DNA of 64,000 bases from Micropterix aruncella (Eukaryota; Arthropoda; Insecta; Lepidoptera; Micropterigidae): the NCBI GenBank assembly GCA_944548615.1, contig OX155950.1:38699859-38763858 (forward strand). The letters are read 5' to 3'. The translations under genes and the position numbers were made by a program. Below are positions 22,489 to 33,373 of the stretch, one piece after another. The stretch's first letter is position 1. Each line of letters opens with the position of its first letter. A model generated the notes under the pieces. It had not been told where the DNA came from and did no database searches. It saw nothing but the letters and a program-made list of their open reading frames with translations.

Positions 22489-25452
22489 ATGCTGGATGAT
22501 AATGTAGCGAATGTCATTGATGTCACTCAGCACGAGTCTCATGTGTCATCGAATGTCGATACTTGCAGACGAGTATTAACAGGAGGCTCGGCCCTAAGGA
22601 TGCTATGCCTTAACATCAGAAGTTTGCAGAAGAATTTGGACCAACTGCTCGTTATGATGTATGATTTAAAAATTGAATTCGACATTCTGATTTTAACGGA
22701 AGCTTGGATAGGAAAACATTTTTCTCATATAGGTATACCAGGGTACAGTTTCTTTCATACTAAAAACAACCACCTTCAAAATGATGGAGTGGGTATTTAT
22801 GTAAGTGCTAAATTCACAGACATAATTGTCAATGAGATTAATTTATTTGGAGCAAATTGCTTACATATTACATTAAACAAAAGAACTTGCATAATAGCTA
22901 TTTACAGAAGTCCTTCGGTTCTTAATATTAACAATTTCCTAAAGAGCCTAGATCGCTTACTAACACAGAATTCCAGCATCAAAAATTTAATCCTAACAGG
23001 GGACTTAAACATAGACATACATGGGAACAAAAGCAAACAGGCTAACGAATATCTAGAGCTCCTTTCGCTACATGGGCTCCACTGTCTAGTTGACACACCG
23101 ACCCGAGAAGCCAATAACTCGAAAACATGTATAGACCATATCATGTGTAGATCGCCCAATCCGACAATCTCCTTAGTGTATCAAACTACAATCACTGACC
23201 ATCACGTTCTTTTATTAAAAATGAACTATAATGCTGACTATCCAAAAAAAAAGGATACTGAAAATATTACAAAACAAACATATGACTATAAGAAAATACA
23301 GAAAGAAATATCTGACATGGACTGGTCGATTGTCTACAAGGAAAAGGATGTTAATACTGCCACCGAATCACTATTACAGCAAATCCAAAAGGTGATAAAT
23401 ACTAATTGTACGGTTAAACTTATTAAACTAAGACATAAAGAAAAAATATACAAACCATGGATTACGAAAGGGCTTATCTTCTGCATACATAGAAGAGATA
23501 AACTCCACTCGGCATCTCGACGTAACCCTGATAACCTCGATTTGAAAAATCGGTCTAAGCAATATCGCAACTTGTGCAATAAATTAATCCATAATACCAA
23601 AGTTAGATATTACAAAAACGAATTAGAGAAAGTTAACGGAGATCCAAAAAAAACATGGAAAATTATTAACGATATTACTAATAGAATACCCGCCAAACAT
23701 ACAATTGACCAATTAATCGATGGAAATGAAACAATCAGTAGGGATACCGCACCGCAGAGACTTGCAGATTATATAAATAAACATTTCACAAATGTTGGGC
23801 ACAACTTAGCGCAAAAAATACAAAAAAGAATTACTCTCTCGAGACATGTGCCTCCGTCGATAGATTTTCCTGTGTCTCTTTTCCTGACTCCAACAACGCC
23901 ATATGAAATTATGCAAACAATAGGATCCCTAAAATTAGACTCTGCTCCTGGTATTGACAATCTTAATTCAAGAATATTCAAGCTTTCAAAAAGAGAACTA
24001 AGTTATCCCATTTCTCATATTGTGAATTCTAGTTTTAAATCAGGCATTTTCCCCGACATACTTAAATGTGCAAAAGTCATCCCTATTTACAAAAATGGCG
24101 ATAAATTAAACATTGACAACTATAGACCCATATCCCTACTAAACACTCTATCTAAAATCATAGAGAAAGTGGTTAAAAAGCGTCTTTCGAAATACCTGCA
24201 AGAAAACAATATTCTATCAAAAAATCAATTTGGATTTAGAGAGGGTATGGGCACTACTGATGCTATTGCAGAGGTAACAAGTGTAATTTATGATAATGTG
24301 GATAAGAGGAAAAAATGTTTAGCTATTTTCCTAGATCTAGCGAAGGCATTCGATACTGTTTCACACGACAAACTGCTTCAGAGGTTAGGGAATGTGGGAT
24401 TTAGGGGTATCACTCTGGATTGGTTTACAAGCTATTTGACAAATAGGAAACAAATTATTACCGTTAACAATACACACAGTAAGCCAGAATACCTCCAGTA
24501 TGGTGTCCCTCAAGGCACTGTTCTCGGGCCCATTTTATTTCTTATTTACATCAACAAACTCTCCAATCTAGTCGGCAAAACAATTTCCTTCGCCGATGAT
24601 ACGGTCGTTATTTTTGAGGGCTATAACTGGAATGAAACATTCTCCGTAGCCAATGAGGGTATTAATGAAGTACATGAATGGTTAGACAATTCTCTACTTA
24701 GCCTGAACATACATAAAACTAAGTACCTTACGTTCAGCAACAATAGTAAAGGCCAACCACATTTAAACCATAGACTGACCATTCATGACTGCGACAGAAA
24801 TACTCAGCATTGCAACTGCACTACTCTAGAAAGAGCACAACAGGTACAATACCTGGGTATAACGATCGACAATAAGATGCGTTGGCAACCACATATTGAT
24901 AAGCTGGCGATGAAGGTGCGCAAACTCGCATGTATATTCAGGGAAATAAGAGATATTGTGGACCCGAGAACACTGAAAAACACCTACTATGCATTGTGTC
25001 AGTCAATACTATGCTATGGTATTATAGGATGGGGCGGTTGTACAAGGTCCACTCTACACCCTCTAGAAGTAGCGCAAAAATGTATTTTAAAAATAATCGC
25101 ACGTAAACCGTATCGATTTCCGTCAGACACTCTTTACATCCAGTCCGAGGTTTTGGATGTAAGACAGCTTTATGTTCGCATGGCCCTAATATATACTAAA
25201 AATAAAATGACACCTTATAATCAACGAGCTGGAAAGACGAGAGCAACAAGAACTGGTGATATGATGGTGCCAAGATCTTACACAACATTTGGCCAGCGCC
25301 ATTTCACGTTCATTGGCCCTAGAATGTATAACAGTCTTCCCGACGCAATTAAAAGTAGTGAGAACACATCCACTTTTAAAAAATCTCTAACGGATTGGTT
25401 GTTGGAGGTGGGTAGGGACGGTTTAGGGAATATGTTGACTGTTGTATTTTGA
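22489..25452 (+). CDS. LINE ORF2: endonuclease and reverse transcriptase, 987 aa
   Basis: An uninterrupted frame encoding the protein that nicks target DNA and reverse-transcribes the element RNA at the nick. Residues about 35-245 form the apurinic-like endonuclease: LNIRSL (Asn42), LTEAWI (Glu71), GDLNID (Asp172, Asn174), DHI (Asp216) and TDHH (Asp237, His238) are all present. RT motifs follow: NYRPISLLNTLSKIIEK near 544-560, FGFREGMGTTDAI near 581, FLDLAKAFDTVSHDKL with Asp616, GVPQGTVLGPILFLIYIN near 672, and FADD at 701-704. The thumb and a C-terminal region ending in FxxSLTDWLL close the protein; no zinc tail or RNase H domain is evident. The first ATG was taken as start; upstream LINE sequence does not extend the frame. 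It may be recently active, but ORF1 is broken. Confidence 0.93.
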   Translation: MLDDNVANVIDVTQHESHVSSNVDTCRRVLTGGSALRMLCLNIRSLQKNLDQLLVMMYDLKIEFDILILTEAWIGKHFSHIGIPGYSFFHTKNNHLQNDGVGIYVSAKFTDIIVNEINLFGANCLHITLNKRTCIIAIYRSPSVLNINNFLKSLDRLLTQNSSIKNLILTGDLNIDIHGNKSKQANEYLELLSLHGLHCLVDTPTREANNSKTCIDHIMCRSPNPTISLVYQTTITDHHVLLLKMNYNADYPKKKDTENITKQTYDYKKIQKEISDMDWSIVYKEKDVNTATESLLQQIQKVINTNCTVKLIKLRHKEKIYKPWITKGLIFCIHRRDKLHSASRRNPDNLDLKNRSKQYRNLCNKLIHNTKVRYYKNELEKVNGDPKKTWKIINDITNRIPAKHTIDQLIDGNETISRDTAPQRLADYINKHFTNVGHNLAQKIQKRITLSRHVPPSIDFPVSLFLTPTTPYEIMQTIGSLKLDSAPGIDNLNSRIFKLSKRELSYPISHIVNSSFKSGIFPDILKCAKVIPIYKNGDKLNIDNYRPISLLNTLSKIIEKVVKKRLSKYLQENNILSKNQFGFREGMGTTDAIAEVTSVIYDNVDKRKKCLAIFLDLAKAFDTVSHDKLLQRLGNVGFRGITLDWFTSYLTNRKQIITVNNTHSKPEYLQYGVPQGTVLGPILFLIYINKLSNLVGKTISFADDTVVIFEGYNWNETFSVANEGINEVHEWLDNSLLSLNIHKTKYLTFSNNSKGQPHLNHRLTIHDCDRNTQHCNCTTLERAQQVQYLGITIDNKMRWQPHIDKLAMKVRKLACIFREIRDIVDPRTLKNTYYALCQSILCYGIIGWGGCTRSTLHPLEVAQKCILKIIARKPYRFPSDTLYIQSEVLDVRQLYVRMALIYTKNKMTPYNQRAGKTRATRTGDMMVPRSYTTFGQRHFTFIGPRMYNSLPDAIKSSENTSTFKKSLTDWLLEVGRDGLGNMLTVVF

Positions 25453-25934
25453 ATGATAGTATTTAGTACTTAGTATTTAGTTTTTCCATGATAATTTTAA
25501 ATGACTATTATAGGTATGTGAGCGTCATATCAATATGTAATTGATTTATATATGTATATTATTTTAGTTTTTACTTTATTTATTTTGGTTTTATTATTAT
25601 TTTTGTATAAATATATGTATGTGTATGTGTGCATATATGGATATATATTTTATCTATAGATGTATATAAGTATCTATCCATATTTGTATATACGTAACTA
25701 TTTGTAGTTTTATATTTGTCGATTTAAAAATAAGTACTAACTATAGATTAAGTTGACAGTGCACACTTAATATCATCATTAAAAGTCTGCCTTAGAACAG
25801 GCCTAGGCCTAGTTAGGCGACTGTGTCAATCATAAAAATAATGTCGCATCAATTTCTTGCTAACATCTTAATCAAATATGACATTAACGTTTTACTAGAT
25901 GTGTTACTACTAAATAAATAAAAAATACAGAACG

Positions 25935-26260
25935 TCGTGGATGCTTTCGTACAGTGACGCACGTTTTCTTCCGTTAAAACAATAGGCGCCAGTCCTGGAA
26001 TTGGTTAGTTGAAGGGAGAACCCATTTCACGGAACTTCTTTAACCACCTTTTCAACAGATTAACACTCGGACCTGCTCTTGGTGGATGAATATTGTAGTG
26101 AGAACAAACTTTCGAAAGGCTACAGAATACGAATCGCCAATCTTGAAGTAAGCTTCGATTGCAAAAGCGCGCTGCGCTCCGGTCCAACCTTTCATCGAGA
26201 CTAAAAAATCCGCGCGCCTGGCGCGTCAATCGAGACCCCTCCCCACTTCCCCGCATCAAC
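25935..26260 (-). pseudogene. Mariner-like transposase N-terminal fragment
   Basis: The minus-strand frame contains CSHYNIHPPRAGPSVNLLKR followed by WLKKFREMGSPFN and, after a stop, LIPGLAPIVLTEENVR. This order (FNIHRNxAVPT, then IxxWVxxFRxTGS, then a proline-rich linker and RTxENV) is that of the helix-turn-helix region in the DUF4817-type mariner-like transposases common in insects. The upstream terminal inverted repeat is 20-50 bases away. The coding sequence stops where the LINE begins, at about 25,930, so the catalytic domain is absent. Confidence 0.7.
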
Positions 26261-26311
26261 CGTTACCGCGTAATTCAAATTTGAAATTTGAACTTTCTAC
26301 AGGACATCCTG

Positions 26312-28239
26312 TATTTGAACCAAACTTGGTAGACATATGACTTGTGGCTATATGGATTAATATCTGGCGATTTGTTTATTCTGGTACTATTTCAATTTAT
26401 TGTTCATATACTTATAATCACTTAATAACGTAAAAAAAGGTCGTACTACAACTATACTTATTAAACTACCATGTATTTCACATTTCTAAATGATTCTCCT
26501 ACCATGTCCACTTCTTCCCAGTTGCTATATCCTACGAAATCTACTCAATCATCACTTTTTCTTTCCATGTCTCACTAGATATTCTCCTATTTTGAGTGCA
26601 CCAGAAAATTACACTTGTGCTCTTTAATGCGTCATATGAAAGCCAACATGAATTTCGATAACCTGATCGGGTTTAAAAACCTAAAGACATATACTTAACA
26701 TATGAATCCTTCCCACTCGTCTCCTAAATTATCCTTATATCCAATTCCTCCCGTCACTATTGAGTTGACATATTTATTTTTTTATTTATTTTTATTTTTA
26801 TTTTTCAGAAAACTTACAGCGTTTTATACTTAATACTAACACATAATATATACATCTAAAGCCAATTAAAAGTTTTCACAATTAAATTAAATCTATTGTT
26901 ACAGCGCAATGAGCAATGAAACAAATGCAGGTTTAAGTAAGGGTAAAGGGATAGGGAAGCCATATTATGAGTTATGTAGATGTATGATATACGATGATAT
27001 ATAACGTACATACATATATACATACATACACGTGATATATTTTATTGATATCTGTTTTATTTTATTTTAAAAAAACAATTGTTATATTTAAATTTGCCAT
27101 AAGTAATCAGGGCAATGGCGGTATGATCGTAAAATATTGCTACTTGGCAATAGCCACCTGGTTGAACTTTATTTTGGCAAACCTAGTTGTACTCTATTGT
27201 GTATGCAATAAAGTTTTCCAAACAAGCAAAGGTACAGCCTGGAAAATAAGGTTGATATTTAAAACTAAACGAAAACCATCAATATTAATGTCGAATTCAT
27301 ATGTTTGGGGGTCGATTTTAATAAAGGTACTCCCTAAGCCGTTAAATTTCAGCCCCCATCGGCTAGACGTGGAGGTACTACGGGGTGACATAAATATTTA
27401 AAACGACCAAAATTATTGAGGGAGCCACTCGGATGAATAAATACTCCCGTTTATATGTCCCATTTTCACATGTCACCGTATCATGTCACTCAGCTCCAGC
27501 ACCTTTCTTATCAATATGTATTTTTTTTAAATAAAGTAAGACTATTACTATTGATTATATAGTACTACGTTTTGGTGACACTTCTGCGCCGGCGACATAC
27601 AGCATTCTGAAAGCATTCTACGGGGAAACTTATAGCAATTTATGTGGCCATCTCTAATAACAATAATAATGTATCCTTTTTTATAAAAGACTGATTAATT
27701 ATAAAACACTATTGATTAAGCCAATTATATCAATGGCGCACAATTATTAATGTCATCTATTGCATAGTTATATAGGTCGAATACATCAGAGAAAGAATAC
27801 GGCAAGTAAATATGGTAGGTGCCGCGCCGCTATTTTCGGCTCCAATATATTTCACGGGATGAGCAGCTTTTTAAAACACGAGTACCTATGTTATTTTTAG
27901 CTAACTAATTTTGCCATCAATAATAATCAACCCTAAATTACCGGTTATTCAGATTTATAAAACGTTGGAAATTTTATTTTATTAAAAACACACATAACAA
28001 TAACGAAATATAAACACATTACCGCGCACATTAATTTATTCAAAATATTTTTTTTACATAAACCGGTTTATTATATATTAATAGCCAATTTTAAGCCGCA
28101 TATGTTTTTTTTTTATATTTTATGTGTCCCACCTGCTACTGTTGGTAATTTAATATATCTAGGTTTGGATAACCCCACACTTCCGCAATTTTGAATTATG
28201 TTTTCTTCTGTGAACTACACGTGAATCAAAAAAAAAATC
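26312..28239. other. AT-rich non-coding stretch
   Basis: No recognisable gene. Around 26,770-26,810 a TTTATTTTTATTTTTA run looks like a reversed LINE tail. An open frame at 27,045-27,401 (118 codons) has no recognised domain and no codon or splice context to support it. Confidence 0.35.
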
Positions 28240-28500
28240 AGGGTAATTTCGTCTTTCAATCTATTTTTGAAAGCCTATCCTTGCATATTGTTCTTAAGTT
28301 TTTAATGGGATTAAAATCAGGCGATTTCCGAAGCCATTCCAAATCCTTTATTTTTTTTTAATAAACTATTTTTATATATTTTTTTTGCCCATGGCAAGGA
28401 TTGAAATGTTATTAAAAGAGTCTTTTACCCGATGGCCTTTTTTTCAACTCCGAGAACACTGTGTCACTCAAAACTATCGTACTGAGGACTTCTTATCATC
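28240..28500 (-). pseudogene. Tc1-like transposase relic
   Basis: On the minus strand 28,273-28,355 reads KDLEWLRKSPDFNPIKNLRT, a decayed form of the Tc1 block WPAQSPDLNPIENLW, which carries the second Asp and the third acidic residue of the DDE/D triad. Flanking frames are broken. Only this block can be placed with confidence. Confidence 0.6.
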
Positions 28501-29838
28501 CCTCGCATGTGAATTTGGAGTGTTGTAACAGAAAAACAAAACAAAATATTTGTTTCTGAATATTTTGAGCATTTCTTTCTGGATATAGGCAGCATATTTT
28601 TTCTCCAATTCGACTAAAATCTAACATTTTCTCTTTGAATAGAAAAATAGCTTTCAACAGAAAACATTACTTTTGCGGTTATCTTTGATCTAATTCTAAT
28701 ATTTCTGCATTCATAGATATATATTCATAATTATAGCATCTGTGTTTTTGTTTTAATTATGTTTTCTAGCCATTCTTCTTGCCTTGCAAAGACGTCAAAT
28801 ATAGTCGCATACAATACAATACAATCAACTACTCCAGTAGATAGGCATTCCTACACTTGGATGCGTCACAAAATTAAATGCTTAAAGTTTAATTATTAAA
28901 AACATAACTATCATGATAGTTGTCATGGCTGTTATATTATATTCAATATTACCTACTTACAAATAATCAAAATATACTAATGTCATTAAAAGTAAGAGAG
29001 AATAATATATTAAAATAGAAATGCAAATTCTATGTAGAATAGTCAACGTAAAATAATTTTATTATCAATCCAGCAATATGCCTTCGTATTTTTTAAACAT
29101 AAATAGATGTATACTAAATTATATGAGAATAAGAATGTCAGCTATCATAATACCGTTATTTTAAAATTTTACAAATTTTGCTAATTATCAACATGGAAAA
29201 TAAAATCGGAATTTTCAAACTCCCTTATACCATAAATTGAGTTTCTTACCAAATTATGTATAATTATCTTTTTAAATTGGTCCTCTCCAATACAGAATAT
29301 AGTCAGCTTTGTGCATAATTAGCGCTATTCTGCGGAAGGTGGAATAACTCCATTTGGCGAGTGAGACTTGATTTAGTCTCATCTTGAGGCAGATCAACTT
29401 AAAAACATTTCCGCCTCTCTGTCTCTAATTTTGGGCGTGGGAAGAAAAATAAAAGCTGTCGTTGGGCGCGGCCTTCGTGTCAAATCCTTTTTACGGGGAC
29501 CCGCGCGCGACGAGCGTTACGTGAGATTGGGGCGTTTCCGATGAAAGCACTCGTGAGAATGAGACGGATCTCAGACCATGTTCAATAAAATAAATCCCAT
29601 ACGAGACGCTCGATAGAATTGCGATGAAAAATGTCGTCAGAATTCATGGCAGATATCGTCCCCGGGGATATAAACAAGTCAACTTGATTTCGAGGCTTTA
29701 TTGAATGGCCACCGGAGATTTATTGTTGGCGAAGGTCCGCGCGATTTGAAGGAATCTTTATAAATGGGGGGGAATCAGTTTAAATGTACACAAGGTATCA
29801 CAAAATAAACAACTGCGATATCCTTGCTCGCTTATGAA
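28501..29838. other. Non-coding stretch with a CpG-rich block
   Basis: AT-rich up to about 29,400. 29,440-29,760 is richer in GC with several CG-containing words (for example CCCGCGCGCGACGAGCG). No frame is supportable. Positions 29,824-29,838 form the left target duplication of the next element. Confidence 0.4.
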
Positions 29839-30461
29839 TGGGAGTTAATGGGCCCTTGCTGAGTTGGCATCGAAGACCCAATCTGTTCAGGGTTGGTCAC
29901 ACTCACGGGTGAACACCTATCCGACGGCCTCCACGCATGAAGTGCGAGCCTGGGTAGGACTCTGGCCTTATGGTTAGTTTCCCCTGGGTATCAACCTTCT
30001 GGCGCTCCTGGACGGTCTGCGCACCGTGCGGCGTAGGCCAATCGACTGTGCACTCTGCCTAACAGTCGGCGGAGTCTGTAAGCAGTACTGTTTTCTATAG
30101 AGCGGGGGTGGTTGCGGACCTTACGGCGACTGCTCTTGAATGGACCATCGGCTACCCGATCCTGGGTGAACAGCCGGGCAAAGGACGCTGTGGTCCGCGC
30201 AAGCGACCTCGAACTCGTAATCAATCGAGAGACCAGAGTAATCTGGTCACAATTGGAAGTAAGGGCGTGAGTGTAGGCCCACCGGCTAACACTTCTGGCT
30301 ATCTCGCGGTTAAGGCGTTGGCCTTTTACGGGCTTGTGGCGTAGCTAGATGGTGGACTGTATTGTCCTCAAGTCTTCTGCGCTCACTCCAGGGAGATAGA
30401 ACGACTAATTGTTAAAACTTCCTGAGGTGAAGGGCTCGCCCGCTGTAGTCGACAACCATAG
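29839..30461 (-). mobile_element. GC-rich retroposon family, near-full copy with 15-bp target duplication
   Basis: The 623-bp insert is flanked by TTGCTCGCTTATGAA at 29,824-29,838 and again at 30,462-30,476, a perfect 15-bp duplication. In the minus-strand (inferred RNA) orientation it starts near GGTTGTCGACTACAGCGGGC and ends CCCATTAACTCCCA. No protein family is recognised; a short frame sharing TAS-x-ARLFT with the copy at 32,711-33,373 may only reflect shared nucleotides. Duplication length and 5' truncation of other copies point to LINE-driven retroposition. Confidence 0.9.
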
Positions 30462-30660
30462 TTGCTCGCTTATGAACTGGTCCCGTAGCCAGACCCAGAT
30501 ATACGATTTTTCCAAATCGGAGCTAAAATTAACATTAGCGCCCCTCCTTTCCAGGGGAGAAGAGATTATTGATTTTAAAATACTCACGAAACTAATATAC
30601 TGGTAGAGATTTTTGTGATCCTTAAATAAATTTTCACTCTTCATTATTCTTTGTTTATAC

Positions 30661-30920
30661 TGTTTATAGTGAAAATGTCACAATGGGTGGGTTTATTGTC
30701 ATATGACAATCTCTTACAACCAACCCTACTATGACGTGTTATATGTATCTGTGCGTGTAACATGTCTGTAAGTGTGTGTCTTGTTATCGCATTCGATTGA
30801 CAGAATTGAAAATGCAATTCCGTTAATTTGATCCCAACGGAAAATGGTGACCCATCCAGGAATCGAACCCGGGACCTTACAATGTAAGATCAGGCGACCT
30901 AGCCACTATACCACCGGGCC
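30661..30920 (-). repeat. tRNA-derived SINE, copy 2
   Basis: On the minus strand it starts GGCCCGGTGGTATAGTGGCT (A box) and has GGGTTCGATTCCTGG (B box), followed by the same body as copy 1 and a tail ending CACTATAAACAG. This copy shows the complete head that the assembly gap removed from copy 1. It lies about 70 bases 3' of a LINE tail in the same orientation. Confidence 0.9.
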
Positions 30921-30989
30921 GTGTTACATTATGGCACATTATGTATTTGCTAATAATTTTTACTTATGCGAGATTTTATTATACATTTC

Positions 30990-32545
30990 AATTTTTTTTT
31001 TCAATTTATTTTATTTCCAAAAAATCTTAACAGATTGTAGAAACTTAATATTTAGGTACATTTAAATTACAGTATATTAGTTCGTTTTTACAATATTTAA
31101 ATTTATCACCACGTACATACAGTTACTTCATTATTGCTTTTAGGGCATCCAAATCATTTTTAAGATTTATTTACTAAAACCACAAATTAAAATAATTTAT
31201 AAAAATAATCAAGAAATCAAAATCAGAAAAAGTCAGAATAATTAAAAAATGCTACTTAAAATTGTCAAAAAAATGACCAAAAAATTTGAAAAATTATTTA
31301 AAATTAACAAACTCATCGATCGAGTAAAAAGCTTTGTCTAATAAGAATTCTTTAAGTAACTTTTTGAATAAGCTTTCCACTTGAATAGTTTTTAAACTTT
31401 CTGGTAGCCTGTTAAAGTAATATGGCCCTGAGTATTTTTTGTCTTGCCTTGCTGTGTTTAGTTTAATACATGGTATAAAAATGTTTAATTTATTTCTCGT
31501 ATTTTTAGTATGTGTATCTGAAAACTTTTTATAATGTGTTTCTTTATTCTTAAAAAACTCAGTTAGTAACTTAAAGAGATAGAGTGAGGTTAAGGTGAGG
31601 ATTCTTAGCCTTTTAAAAATGGGTCGACATGACTCTTCCCTTTTCACCTTTGCAATTATTCGCACTGCTCTCTTTTGGAGTATAAATATGGGTTCCCTAT
31701 GACAAGCATAACAATTTCCCCAGATCGTAATGGCATAACTTAGGATAGCTTCAATATAGCTGAAATAAACATTTCTTGTTTGCAATTCATCCAAAGACCT
31801 TCTTACAATACTTAAAGCATAACATGCCCGACTTAACCTACTTTCGAGGTTTTCACAGTGAAAGTTCCATTTTAAAAGATCGTCGACATGAACACCTAAA
31901 AATCTAGTACAATGAGTTTGAGGAATGGCAGTGTTATTTATTGAAAGTATTATTGGCGAACCTTTATTCCGTTTTCGATGATTTGTAAAATGTATGAAGT
32001 TACTTTTAGACGCATTTAGTGTGAGGTTGTTGCTCTCAAACCAACTATTTAGTTTGAATAGATTAATTTTAACGTTAATCAATAATTCTTCCATATCTTT
32101 ACCGGCAACAATTAAACTAGTGTCGTCAGCAAACATCGTTACATTTATATCGTTGAAATACATTGGTAAATCATTTACATATACTAAAAATAGAATAGGG
32201 CCCAAAATGGAACCCTGCGGGACTCCAAGTTTATTAGTTAAAGGGATCGAACAGTGTTTTGTAATGTTTTGATTTTGACATTGTGTAATTTCCACGATTT
32301 GCGTTCTATTTGTTAAATATGAATCAAACCATTTTAAGCAGTCTCCCCTGACTCCATAATGATTTAGTTTGTTTAGTAAAATATCATGCCTAACGCAATC
32401 AAATGCCTTACTCAAATCGCAAAAAATACCTAAGGTCTAGTACTTGTCCATTAGTTTGTCATTTATATAAGATATGAAATCCTCGATAGCTTTAGTAGCT
32501 TTAGTAGCGATAATTTTCGCCATTTGTTCCAGCATTTCCTCCTGT
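30990..32545 (-). mobile_element. 5'-truncated CR1/Jockey-like LINE
   Basis: Minus-strand LINE copy carrying the C-terminal two thirds of an RT ORF, a 3' UTR of about 300 bases and an A-run tail at about 30,991-31,000. RT similarity begins near 32,545 and the endonuclease is absent. The family differs from the LINE at 21,540-25,930. Confidence 0.85.
31294..32545 (-). pseudogene. LINE reverse transcriptase, truncated, one stop
   Basis: The frame is open from 32,415 to 31,294 (373 codons) and extends upstream to about 32,545 across a single TAG at 32,437-32,439. It covers KAIEDFISYIND, FCDLSKAFDCVRHD (first catalytic Asp), LGVPQGSILGPILFLVYVND, and FADD (catalytic pair), then the thumb with FLGVHVDD, YAITIWGN and LQKRAVRII, and a normal C terminus with YFNRLPESLK. 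The endonuclease and RT fingers are missing. The near-perfect frame suggests a fairly recent insertion. It is dead because of the 5' truncation. Confidence 0.9.
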
Positions 32546-32710
32546 TTTTATCCTTCGTATCCCTTGCAATAGAGGACCACCTTAATATCTAACGATCATT
32601 TTCTTACAGGCGGCCGGCTTTTGTACAATCACGTGACAGTGATTGGTCATGAGGTCACCCATCAAATTCCTGACTACGCACGACGCTACTTCGGTGATCT
32701 GACGAGAACC

Positions 32711-33373
32711 AGTGGAAGCTAATGGGCCCAGTGTAGTTGGGCCATTATGACCCATGTGTTAGTGTCGGCCCCACTCACAGTTCACCACTCATCCGGTAGC
32801 CTCCACGCAGAAAGTACGAGCCCAGGTGGTGCGAGCGGACTAGTTTCACTAGAAATCGTCCTTTGGGCGCTCCTGGATGGTTTGCGCACCGTGTGGCGTT
32901 AGCCAATCGACTGTGCATTCCGACTAATAACTGGAAGAGTCTGGAAACGGCTTGTCTCATATAGAGTAAAAAGGACCGATCGGCTACCCGATACCGGGTG
33001 AAGAGCCGGGCAATGGACGCCGTGGTCCGCGATAGATTCGGTAGACACCGAATCACCGCTACATAAAGGAGAGGACTGCGCAAGAGATCTCGAACCCATA
33101 ACCATTCGGGAAGTCGGAGGAATCCTAATGGTTAATTCTTTATGTAGATATCCTGCCAAAACTGGTAGTCAGAGGGCGAAGCTGCCCGATTTGTTACCTT
33201 ATCGGTGCCTTGCCGTAAGGCCTCTAACGGGTATGTTAGCTTTGCTGGAAGGTAGATTTGTACTCGTCCCAAAGTCTTCTAAGCTCACCTGACGGGAGAT
33301 AGAACGATCGCTTTCGTTAAACCCCTCACACCCACTTCCTGGAGTGAAGGCTTCGCTCGCTGTAGTCGACAAC
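32711..33373 (-). mobile_element. GC-rich retroposon family, near-full copy
   Basis: Matches 29,839-30,461 from end to end, from AAGCTAATGGGCCC to GTAGTCGACAAC, plus an internal block (GATAGATTCGGTAGACACCG) that the first copy lacks and copy 1 at 1-343 retains. More diverged. No clear target duplication. Confidence 0.85.

Larger units (their letters stand above)
21540..25930 (+). mobile_element. CR1/Jockey-superfamily LINE with intact ORF2
   Basis: Contains a damaged ORF1 end, a complete endonuclease/RT ORF2, a long AT-rich 3' UTR with CCTTAGAACAGGC and TAGTTAGGCGAC near 25,790-25,820, and an A-rich tail (CTAAATAAATAAAAAA) ending about 25,926. The 5' boundary is not sharp; ORF1 is truncated or decayed, so the copy is probably 5'-truncated. 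The same 3' UTR motif occurs on the minus strand at 48,282-48,321. Confidence 0.85.
21464..26311 (-). mobile_element. Mariner-like transposon remnant hosting a LINE
   Basis: Ends CAGTGTGTCCAGTAGGAAAG (left) and, reverse-complemented, CAGGATGTCCTGTAGAAAG (right) share a further GTTCAAATTT and lie between TA dinucleotides (21,462-21,463 and 26,312-26,313), as expected for Tc1/mariner. Only a transposase N-terminal fragment (25,935-26,260) survives on the right; the left piece is short. Most of the interval is a LINE on the opposite strand. Pairing of the two ends as one transposon is an inference from the end similarity and their matching orientation. Confidence 0.6.

Noticed and set aside
27045..27401. 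118-codon + strand frame with hydrophobic stretches
   Set aside because: Hydrophobicity comes from AT-rich codons; no signal peptide pattern or family match that I could defend.
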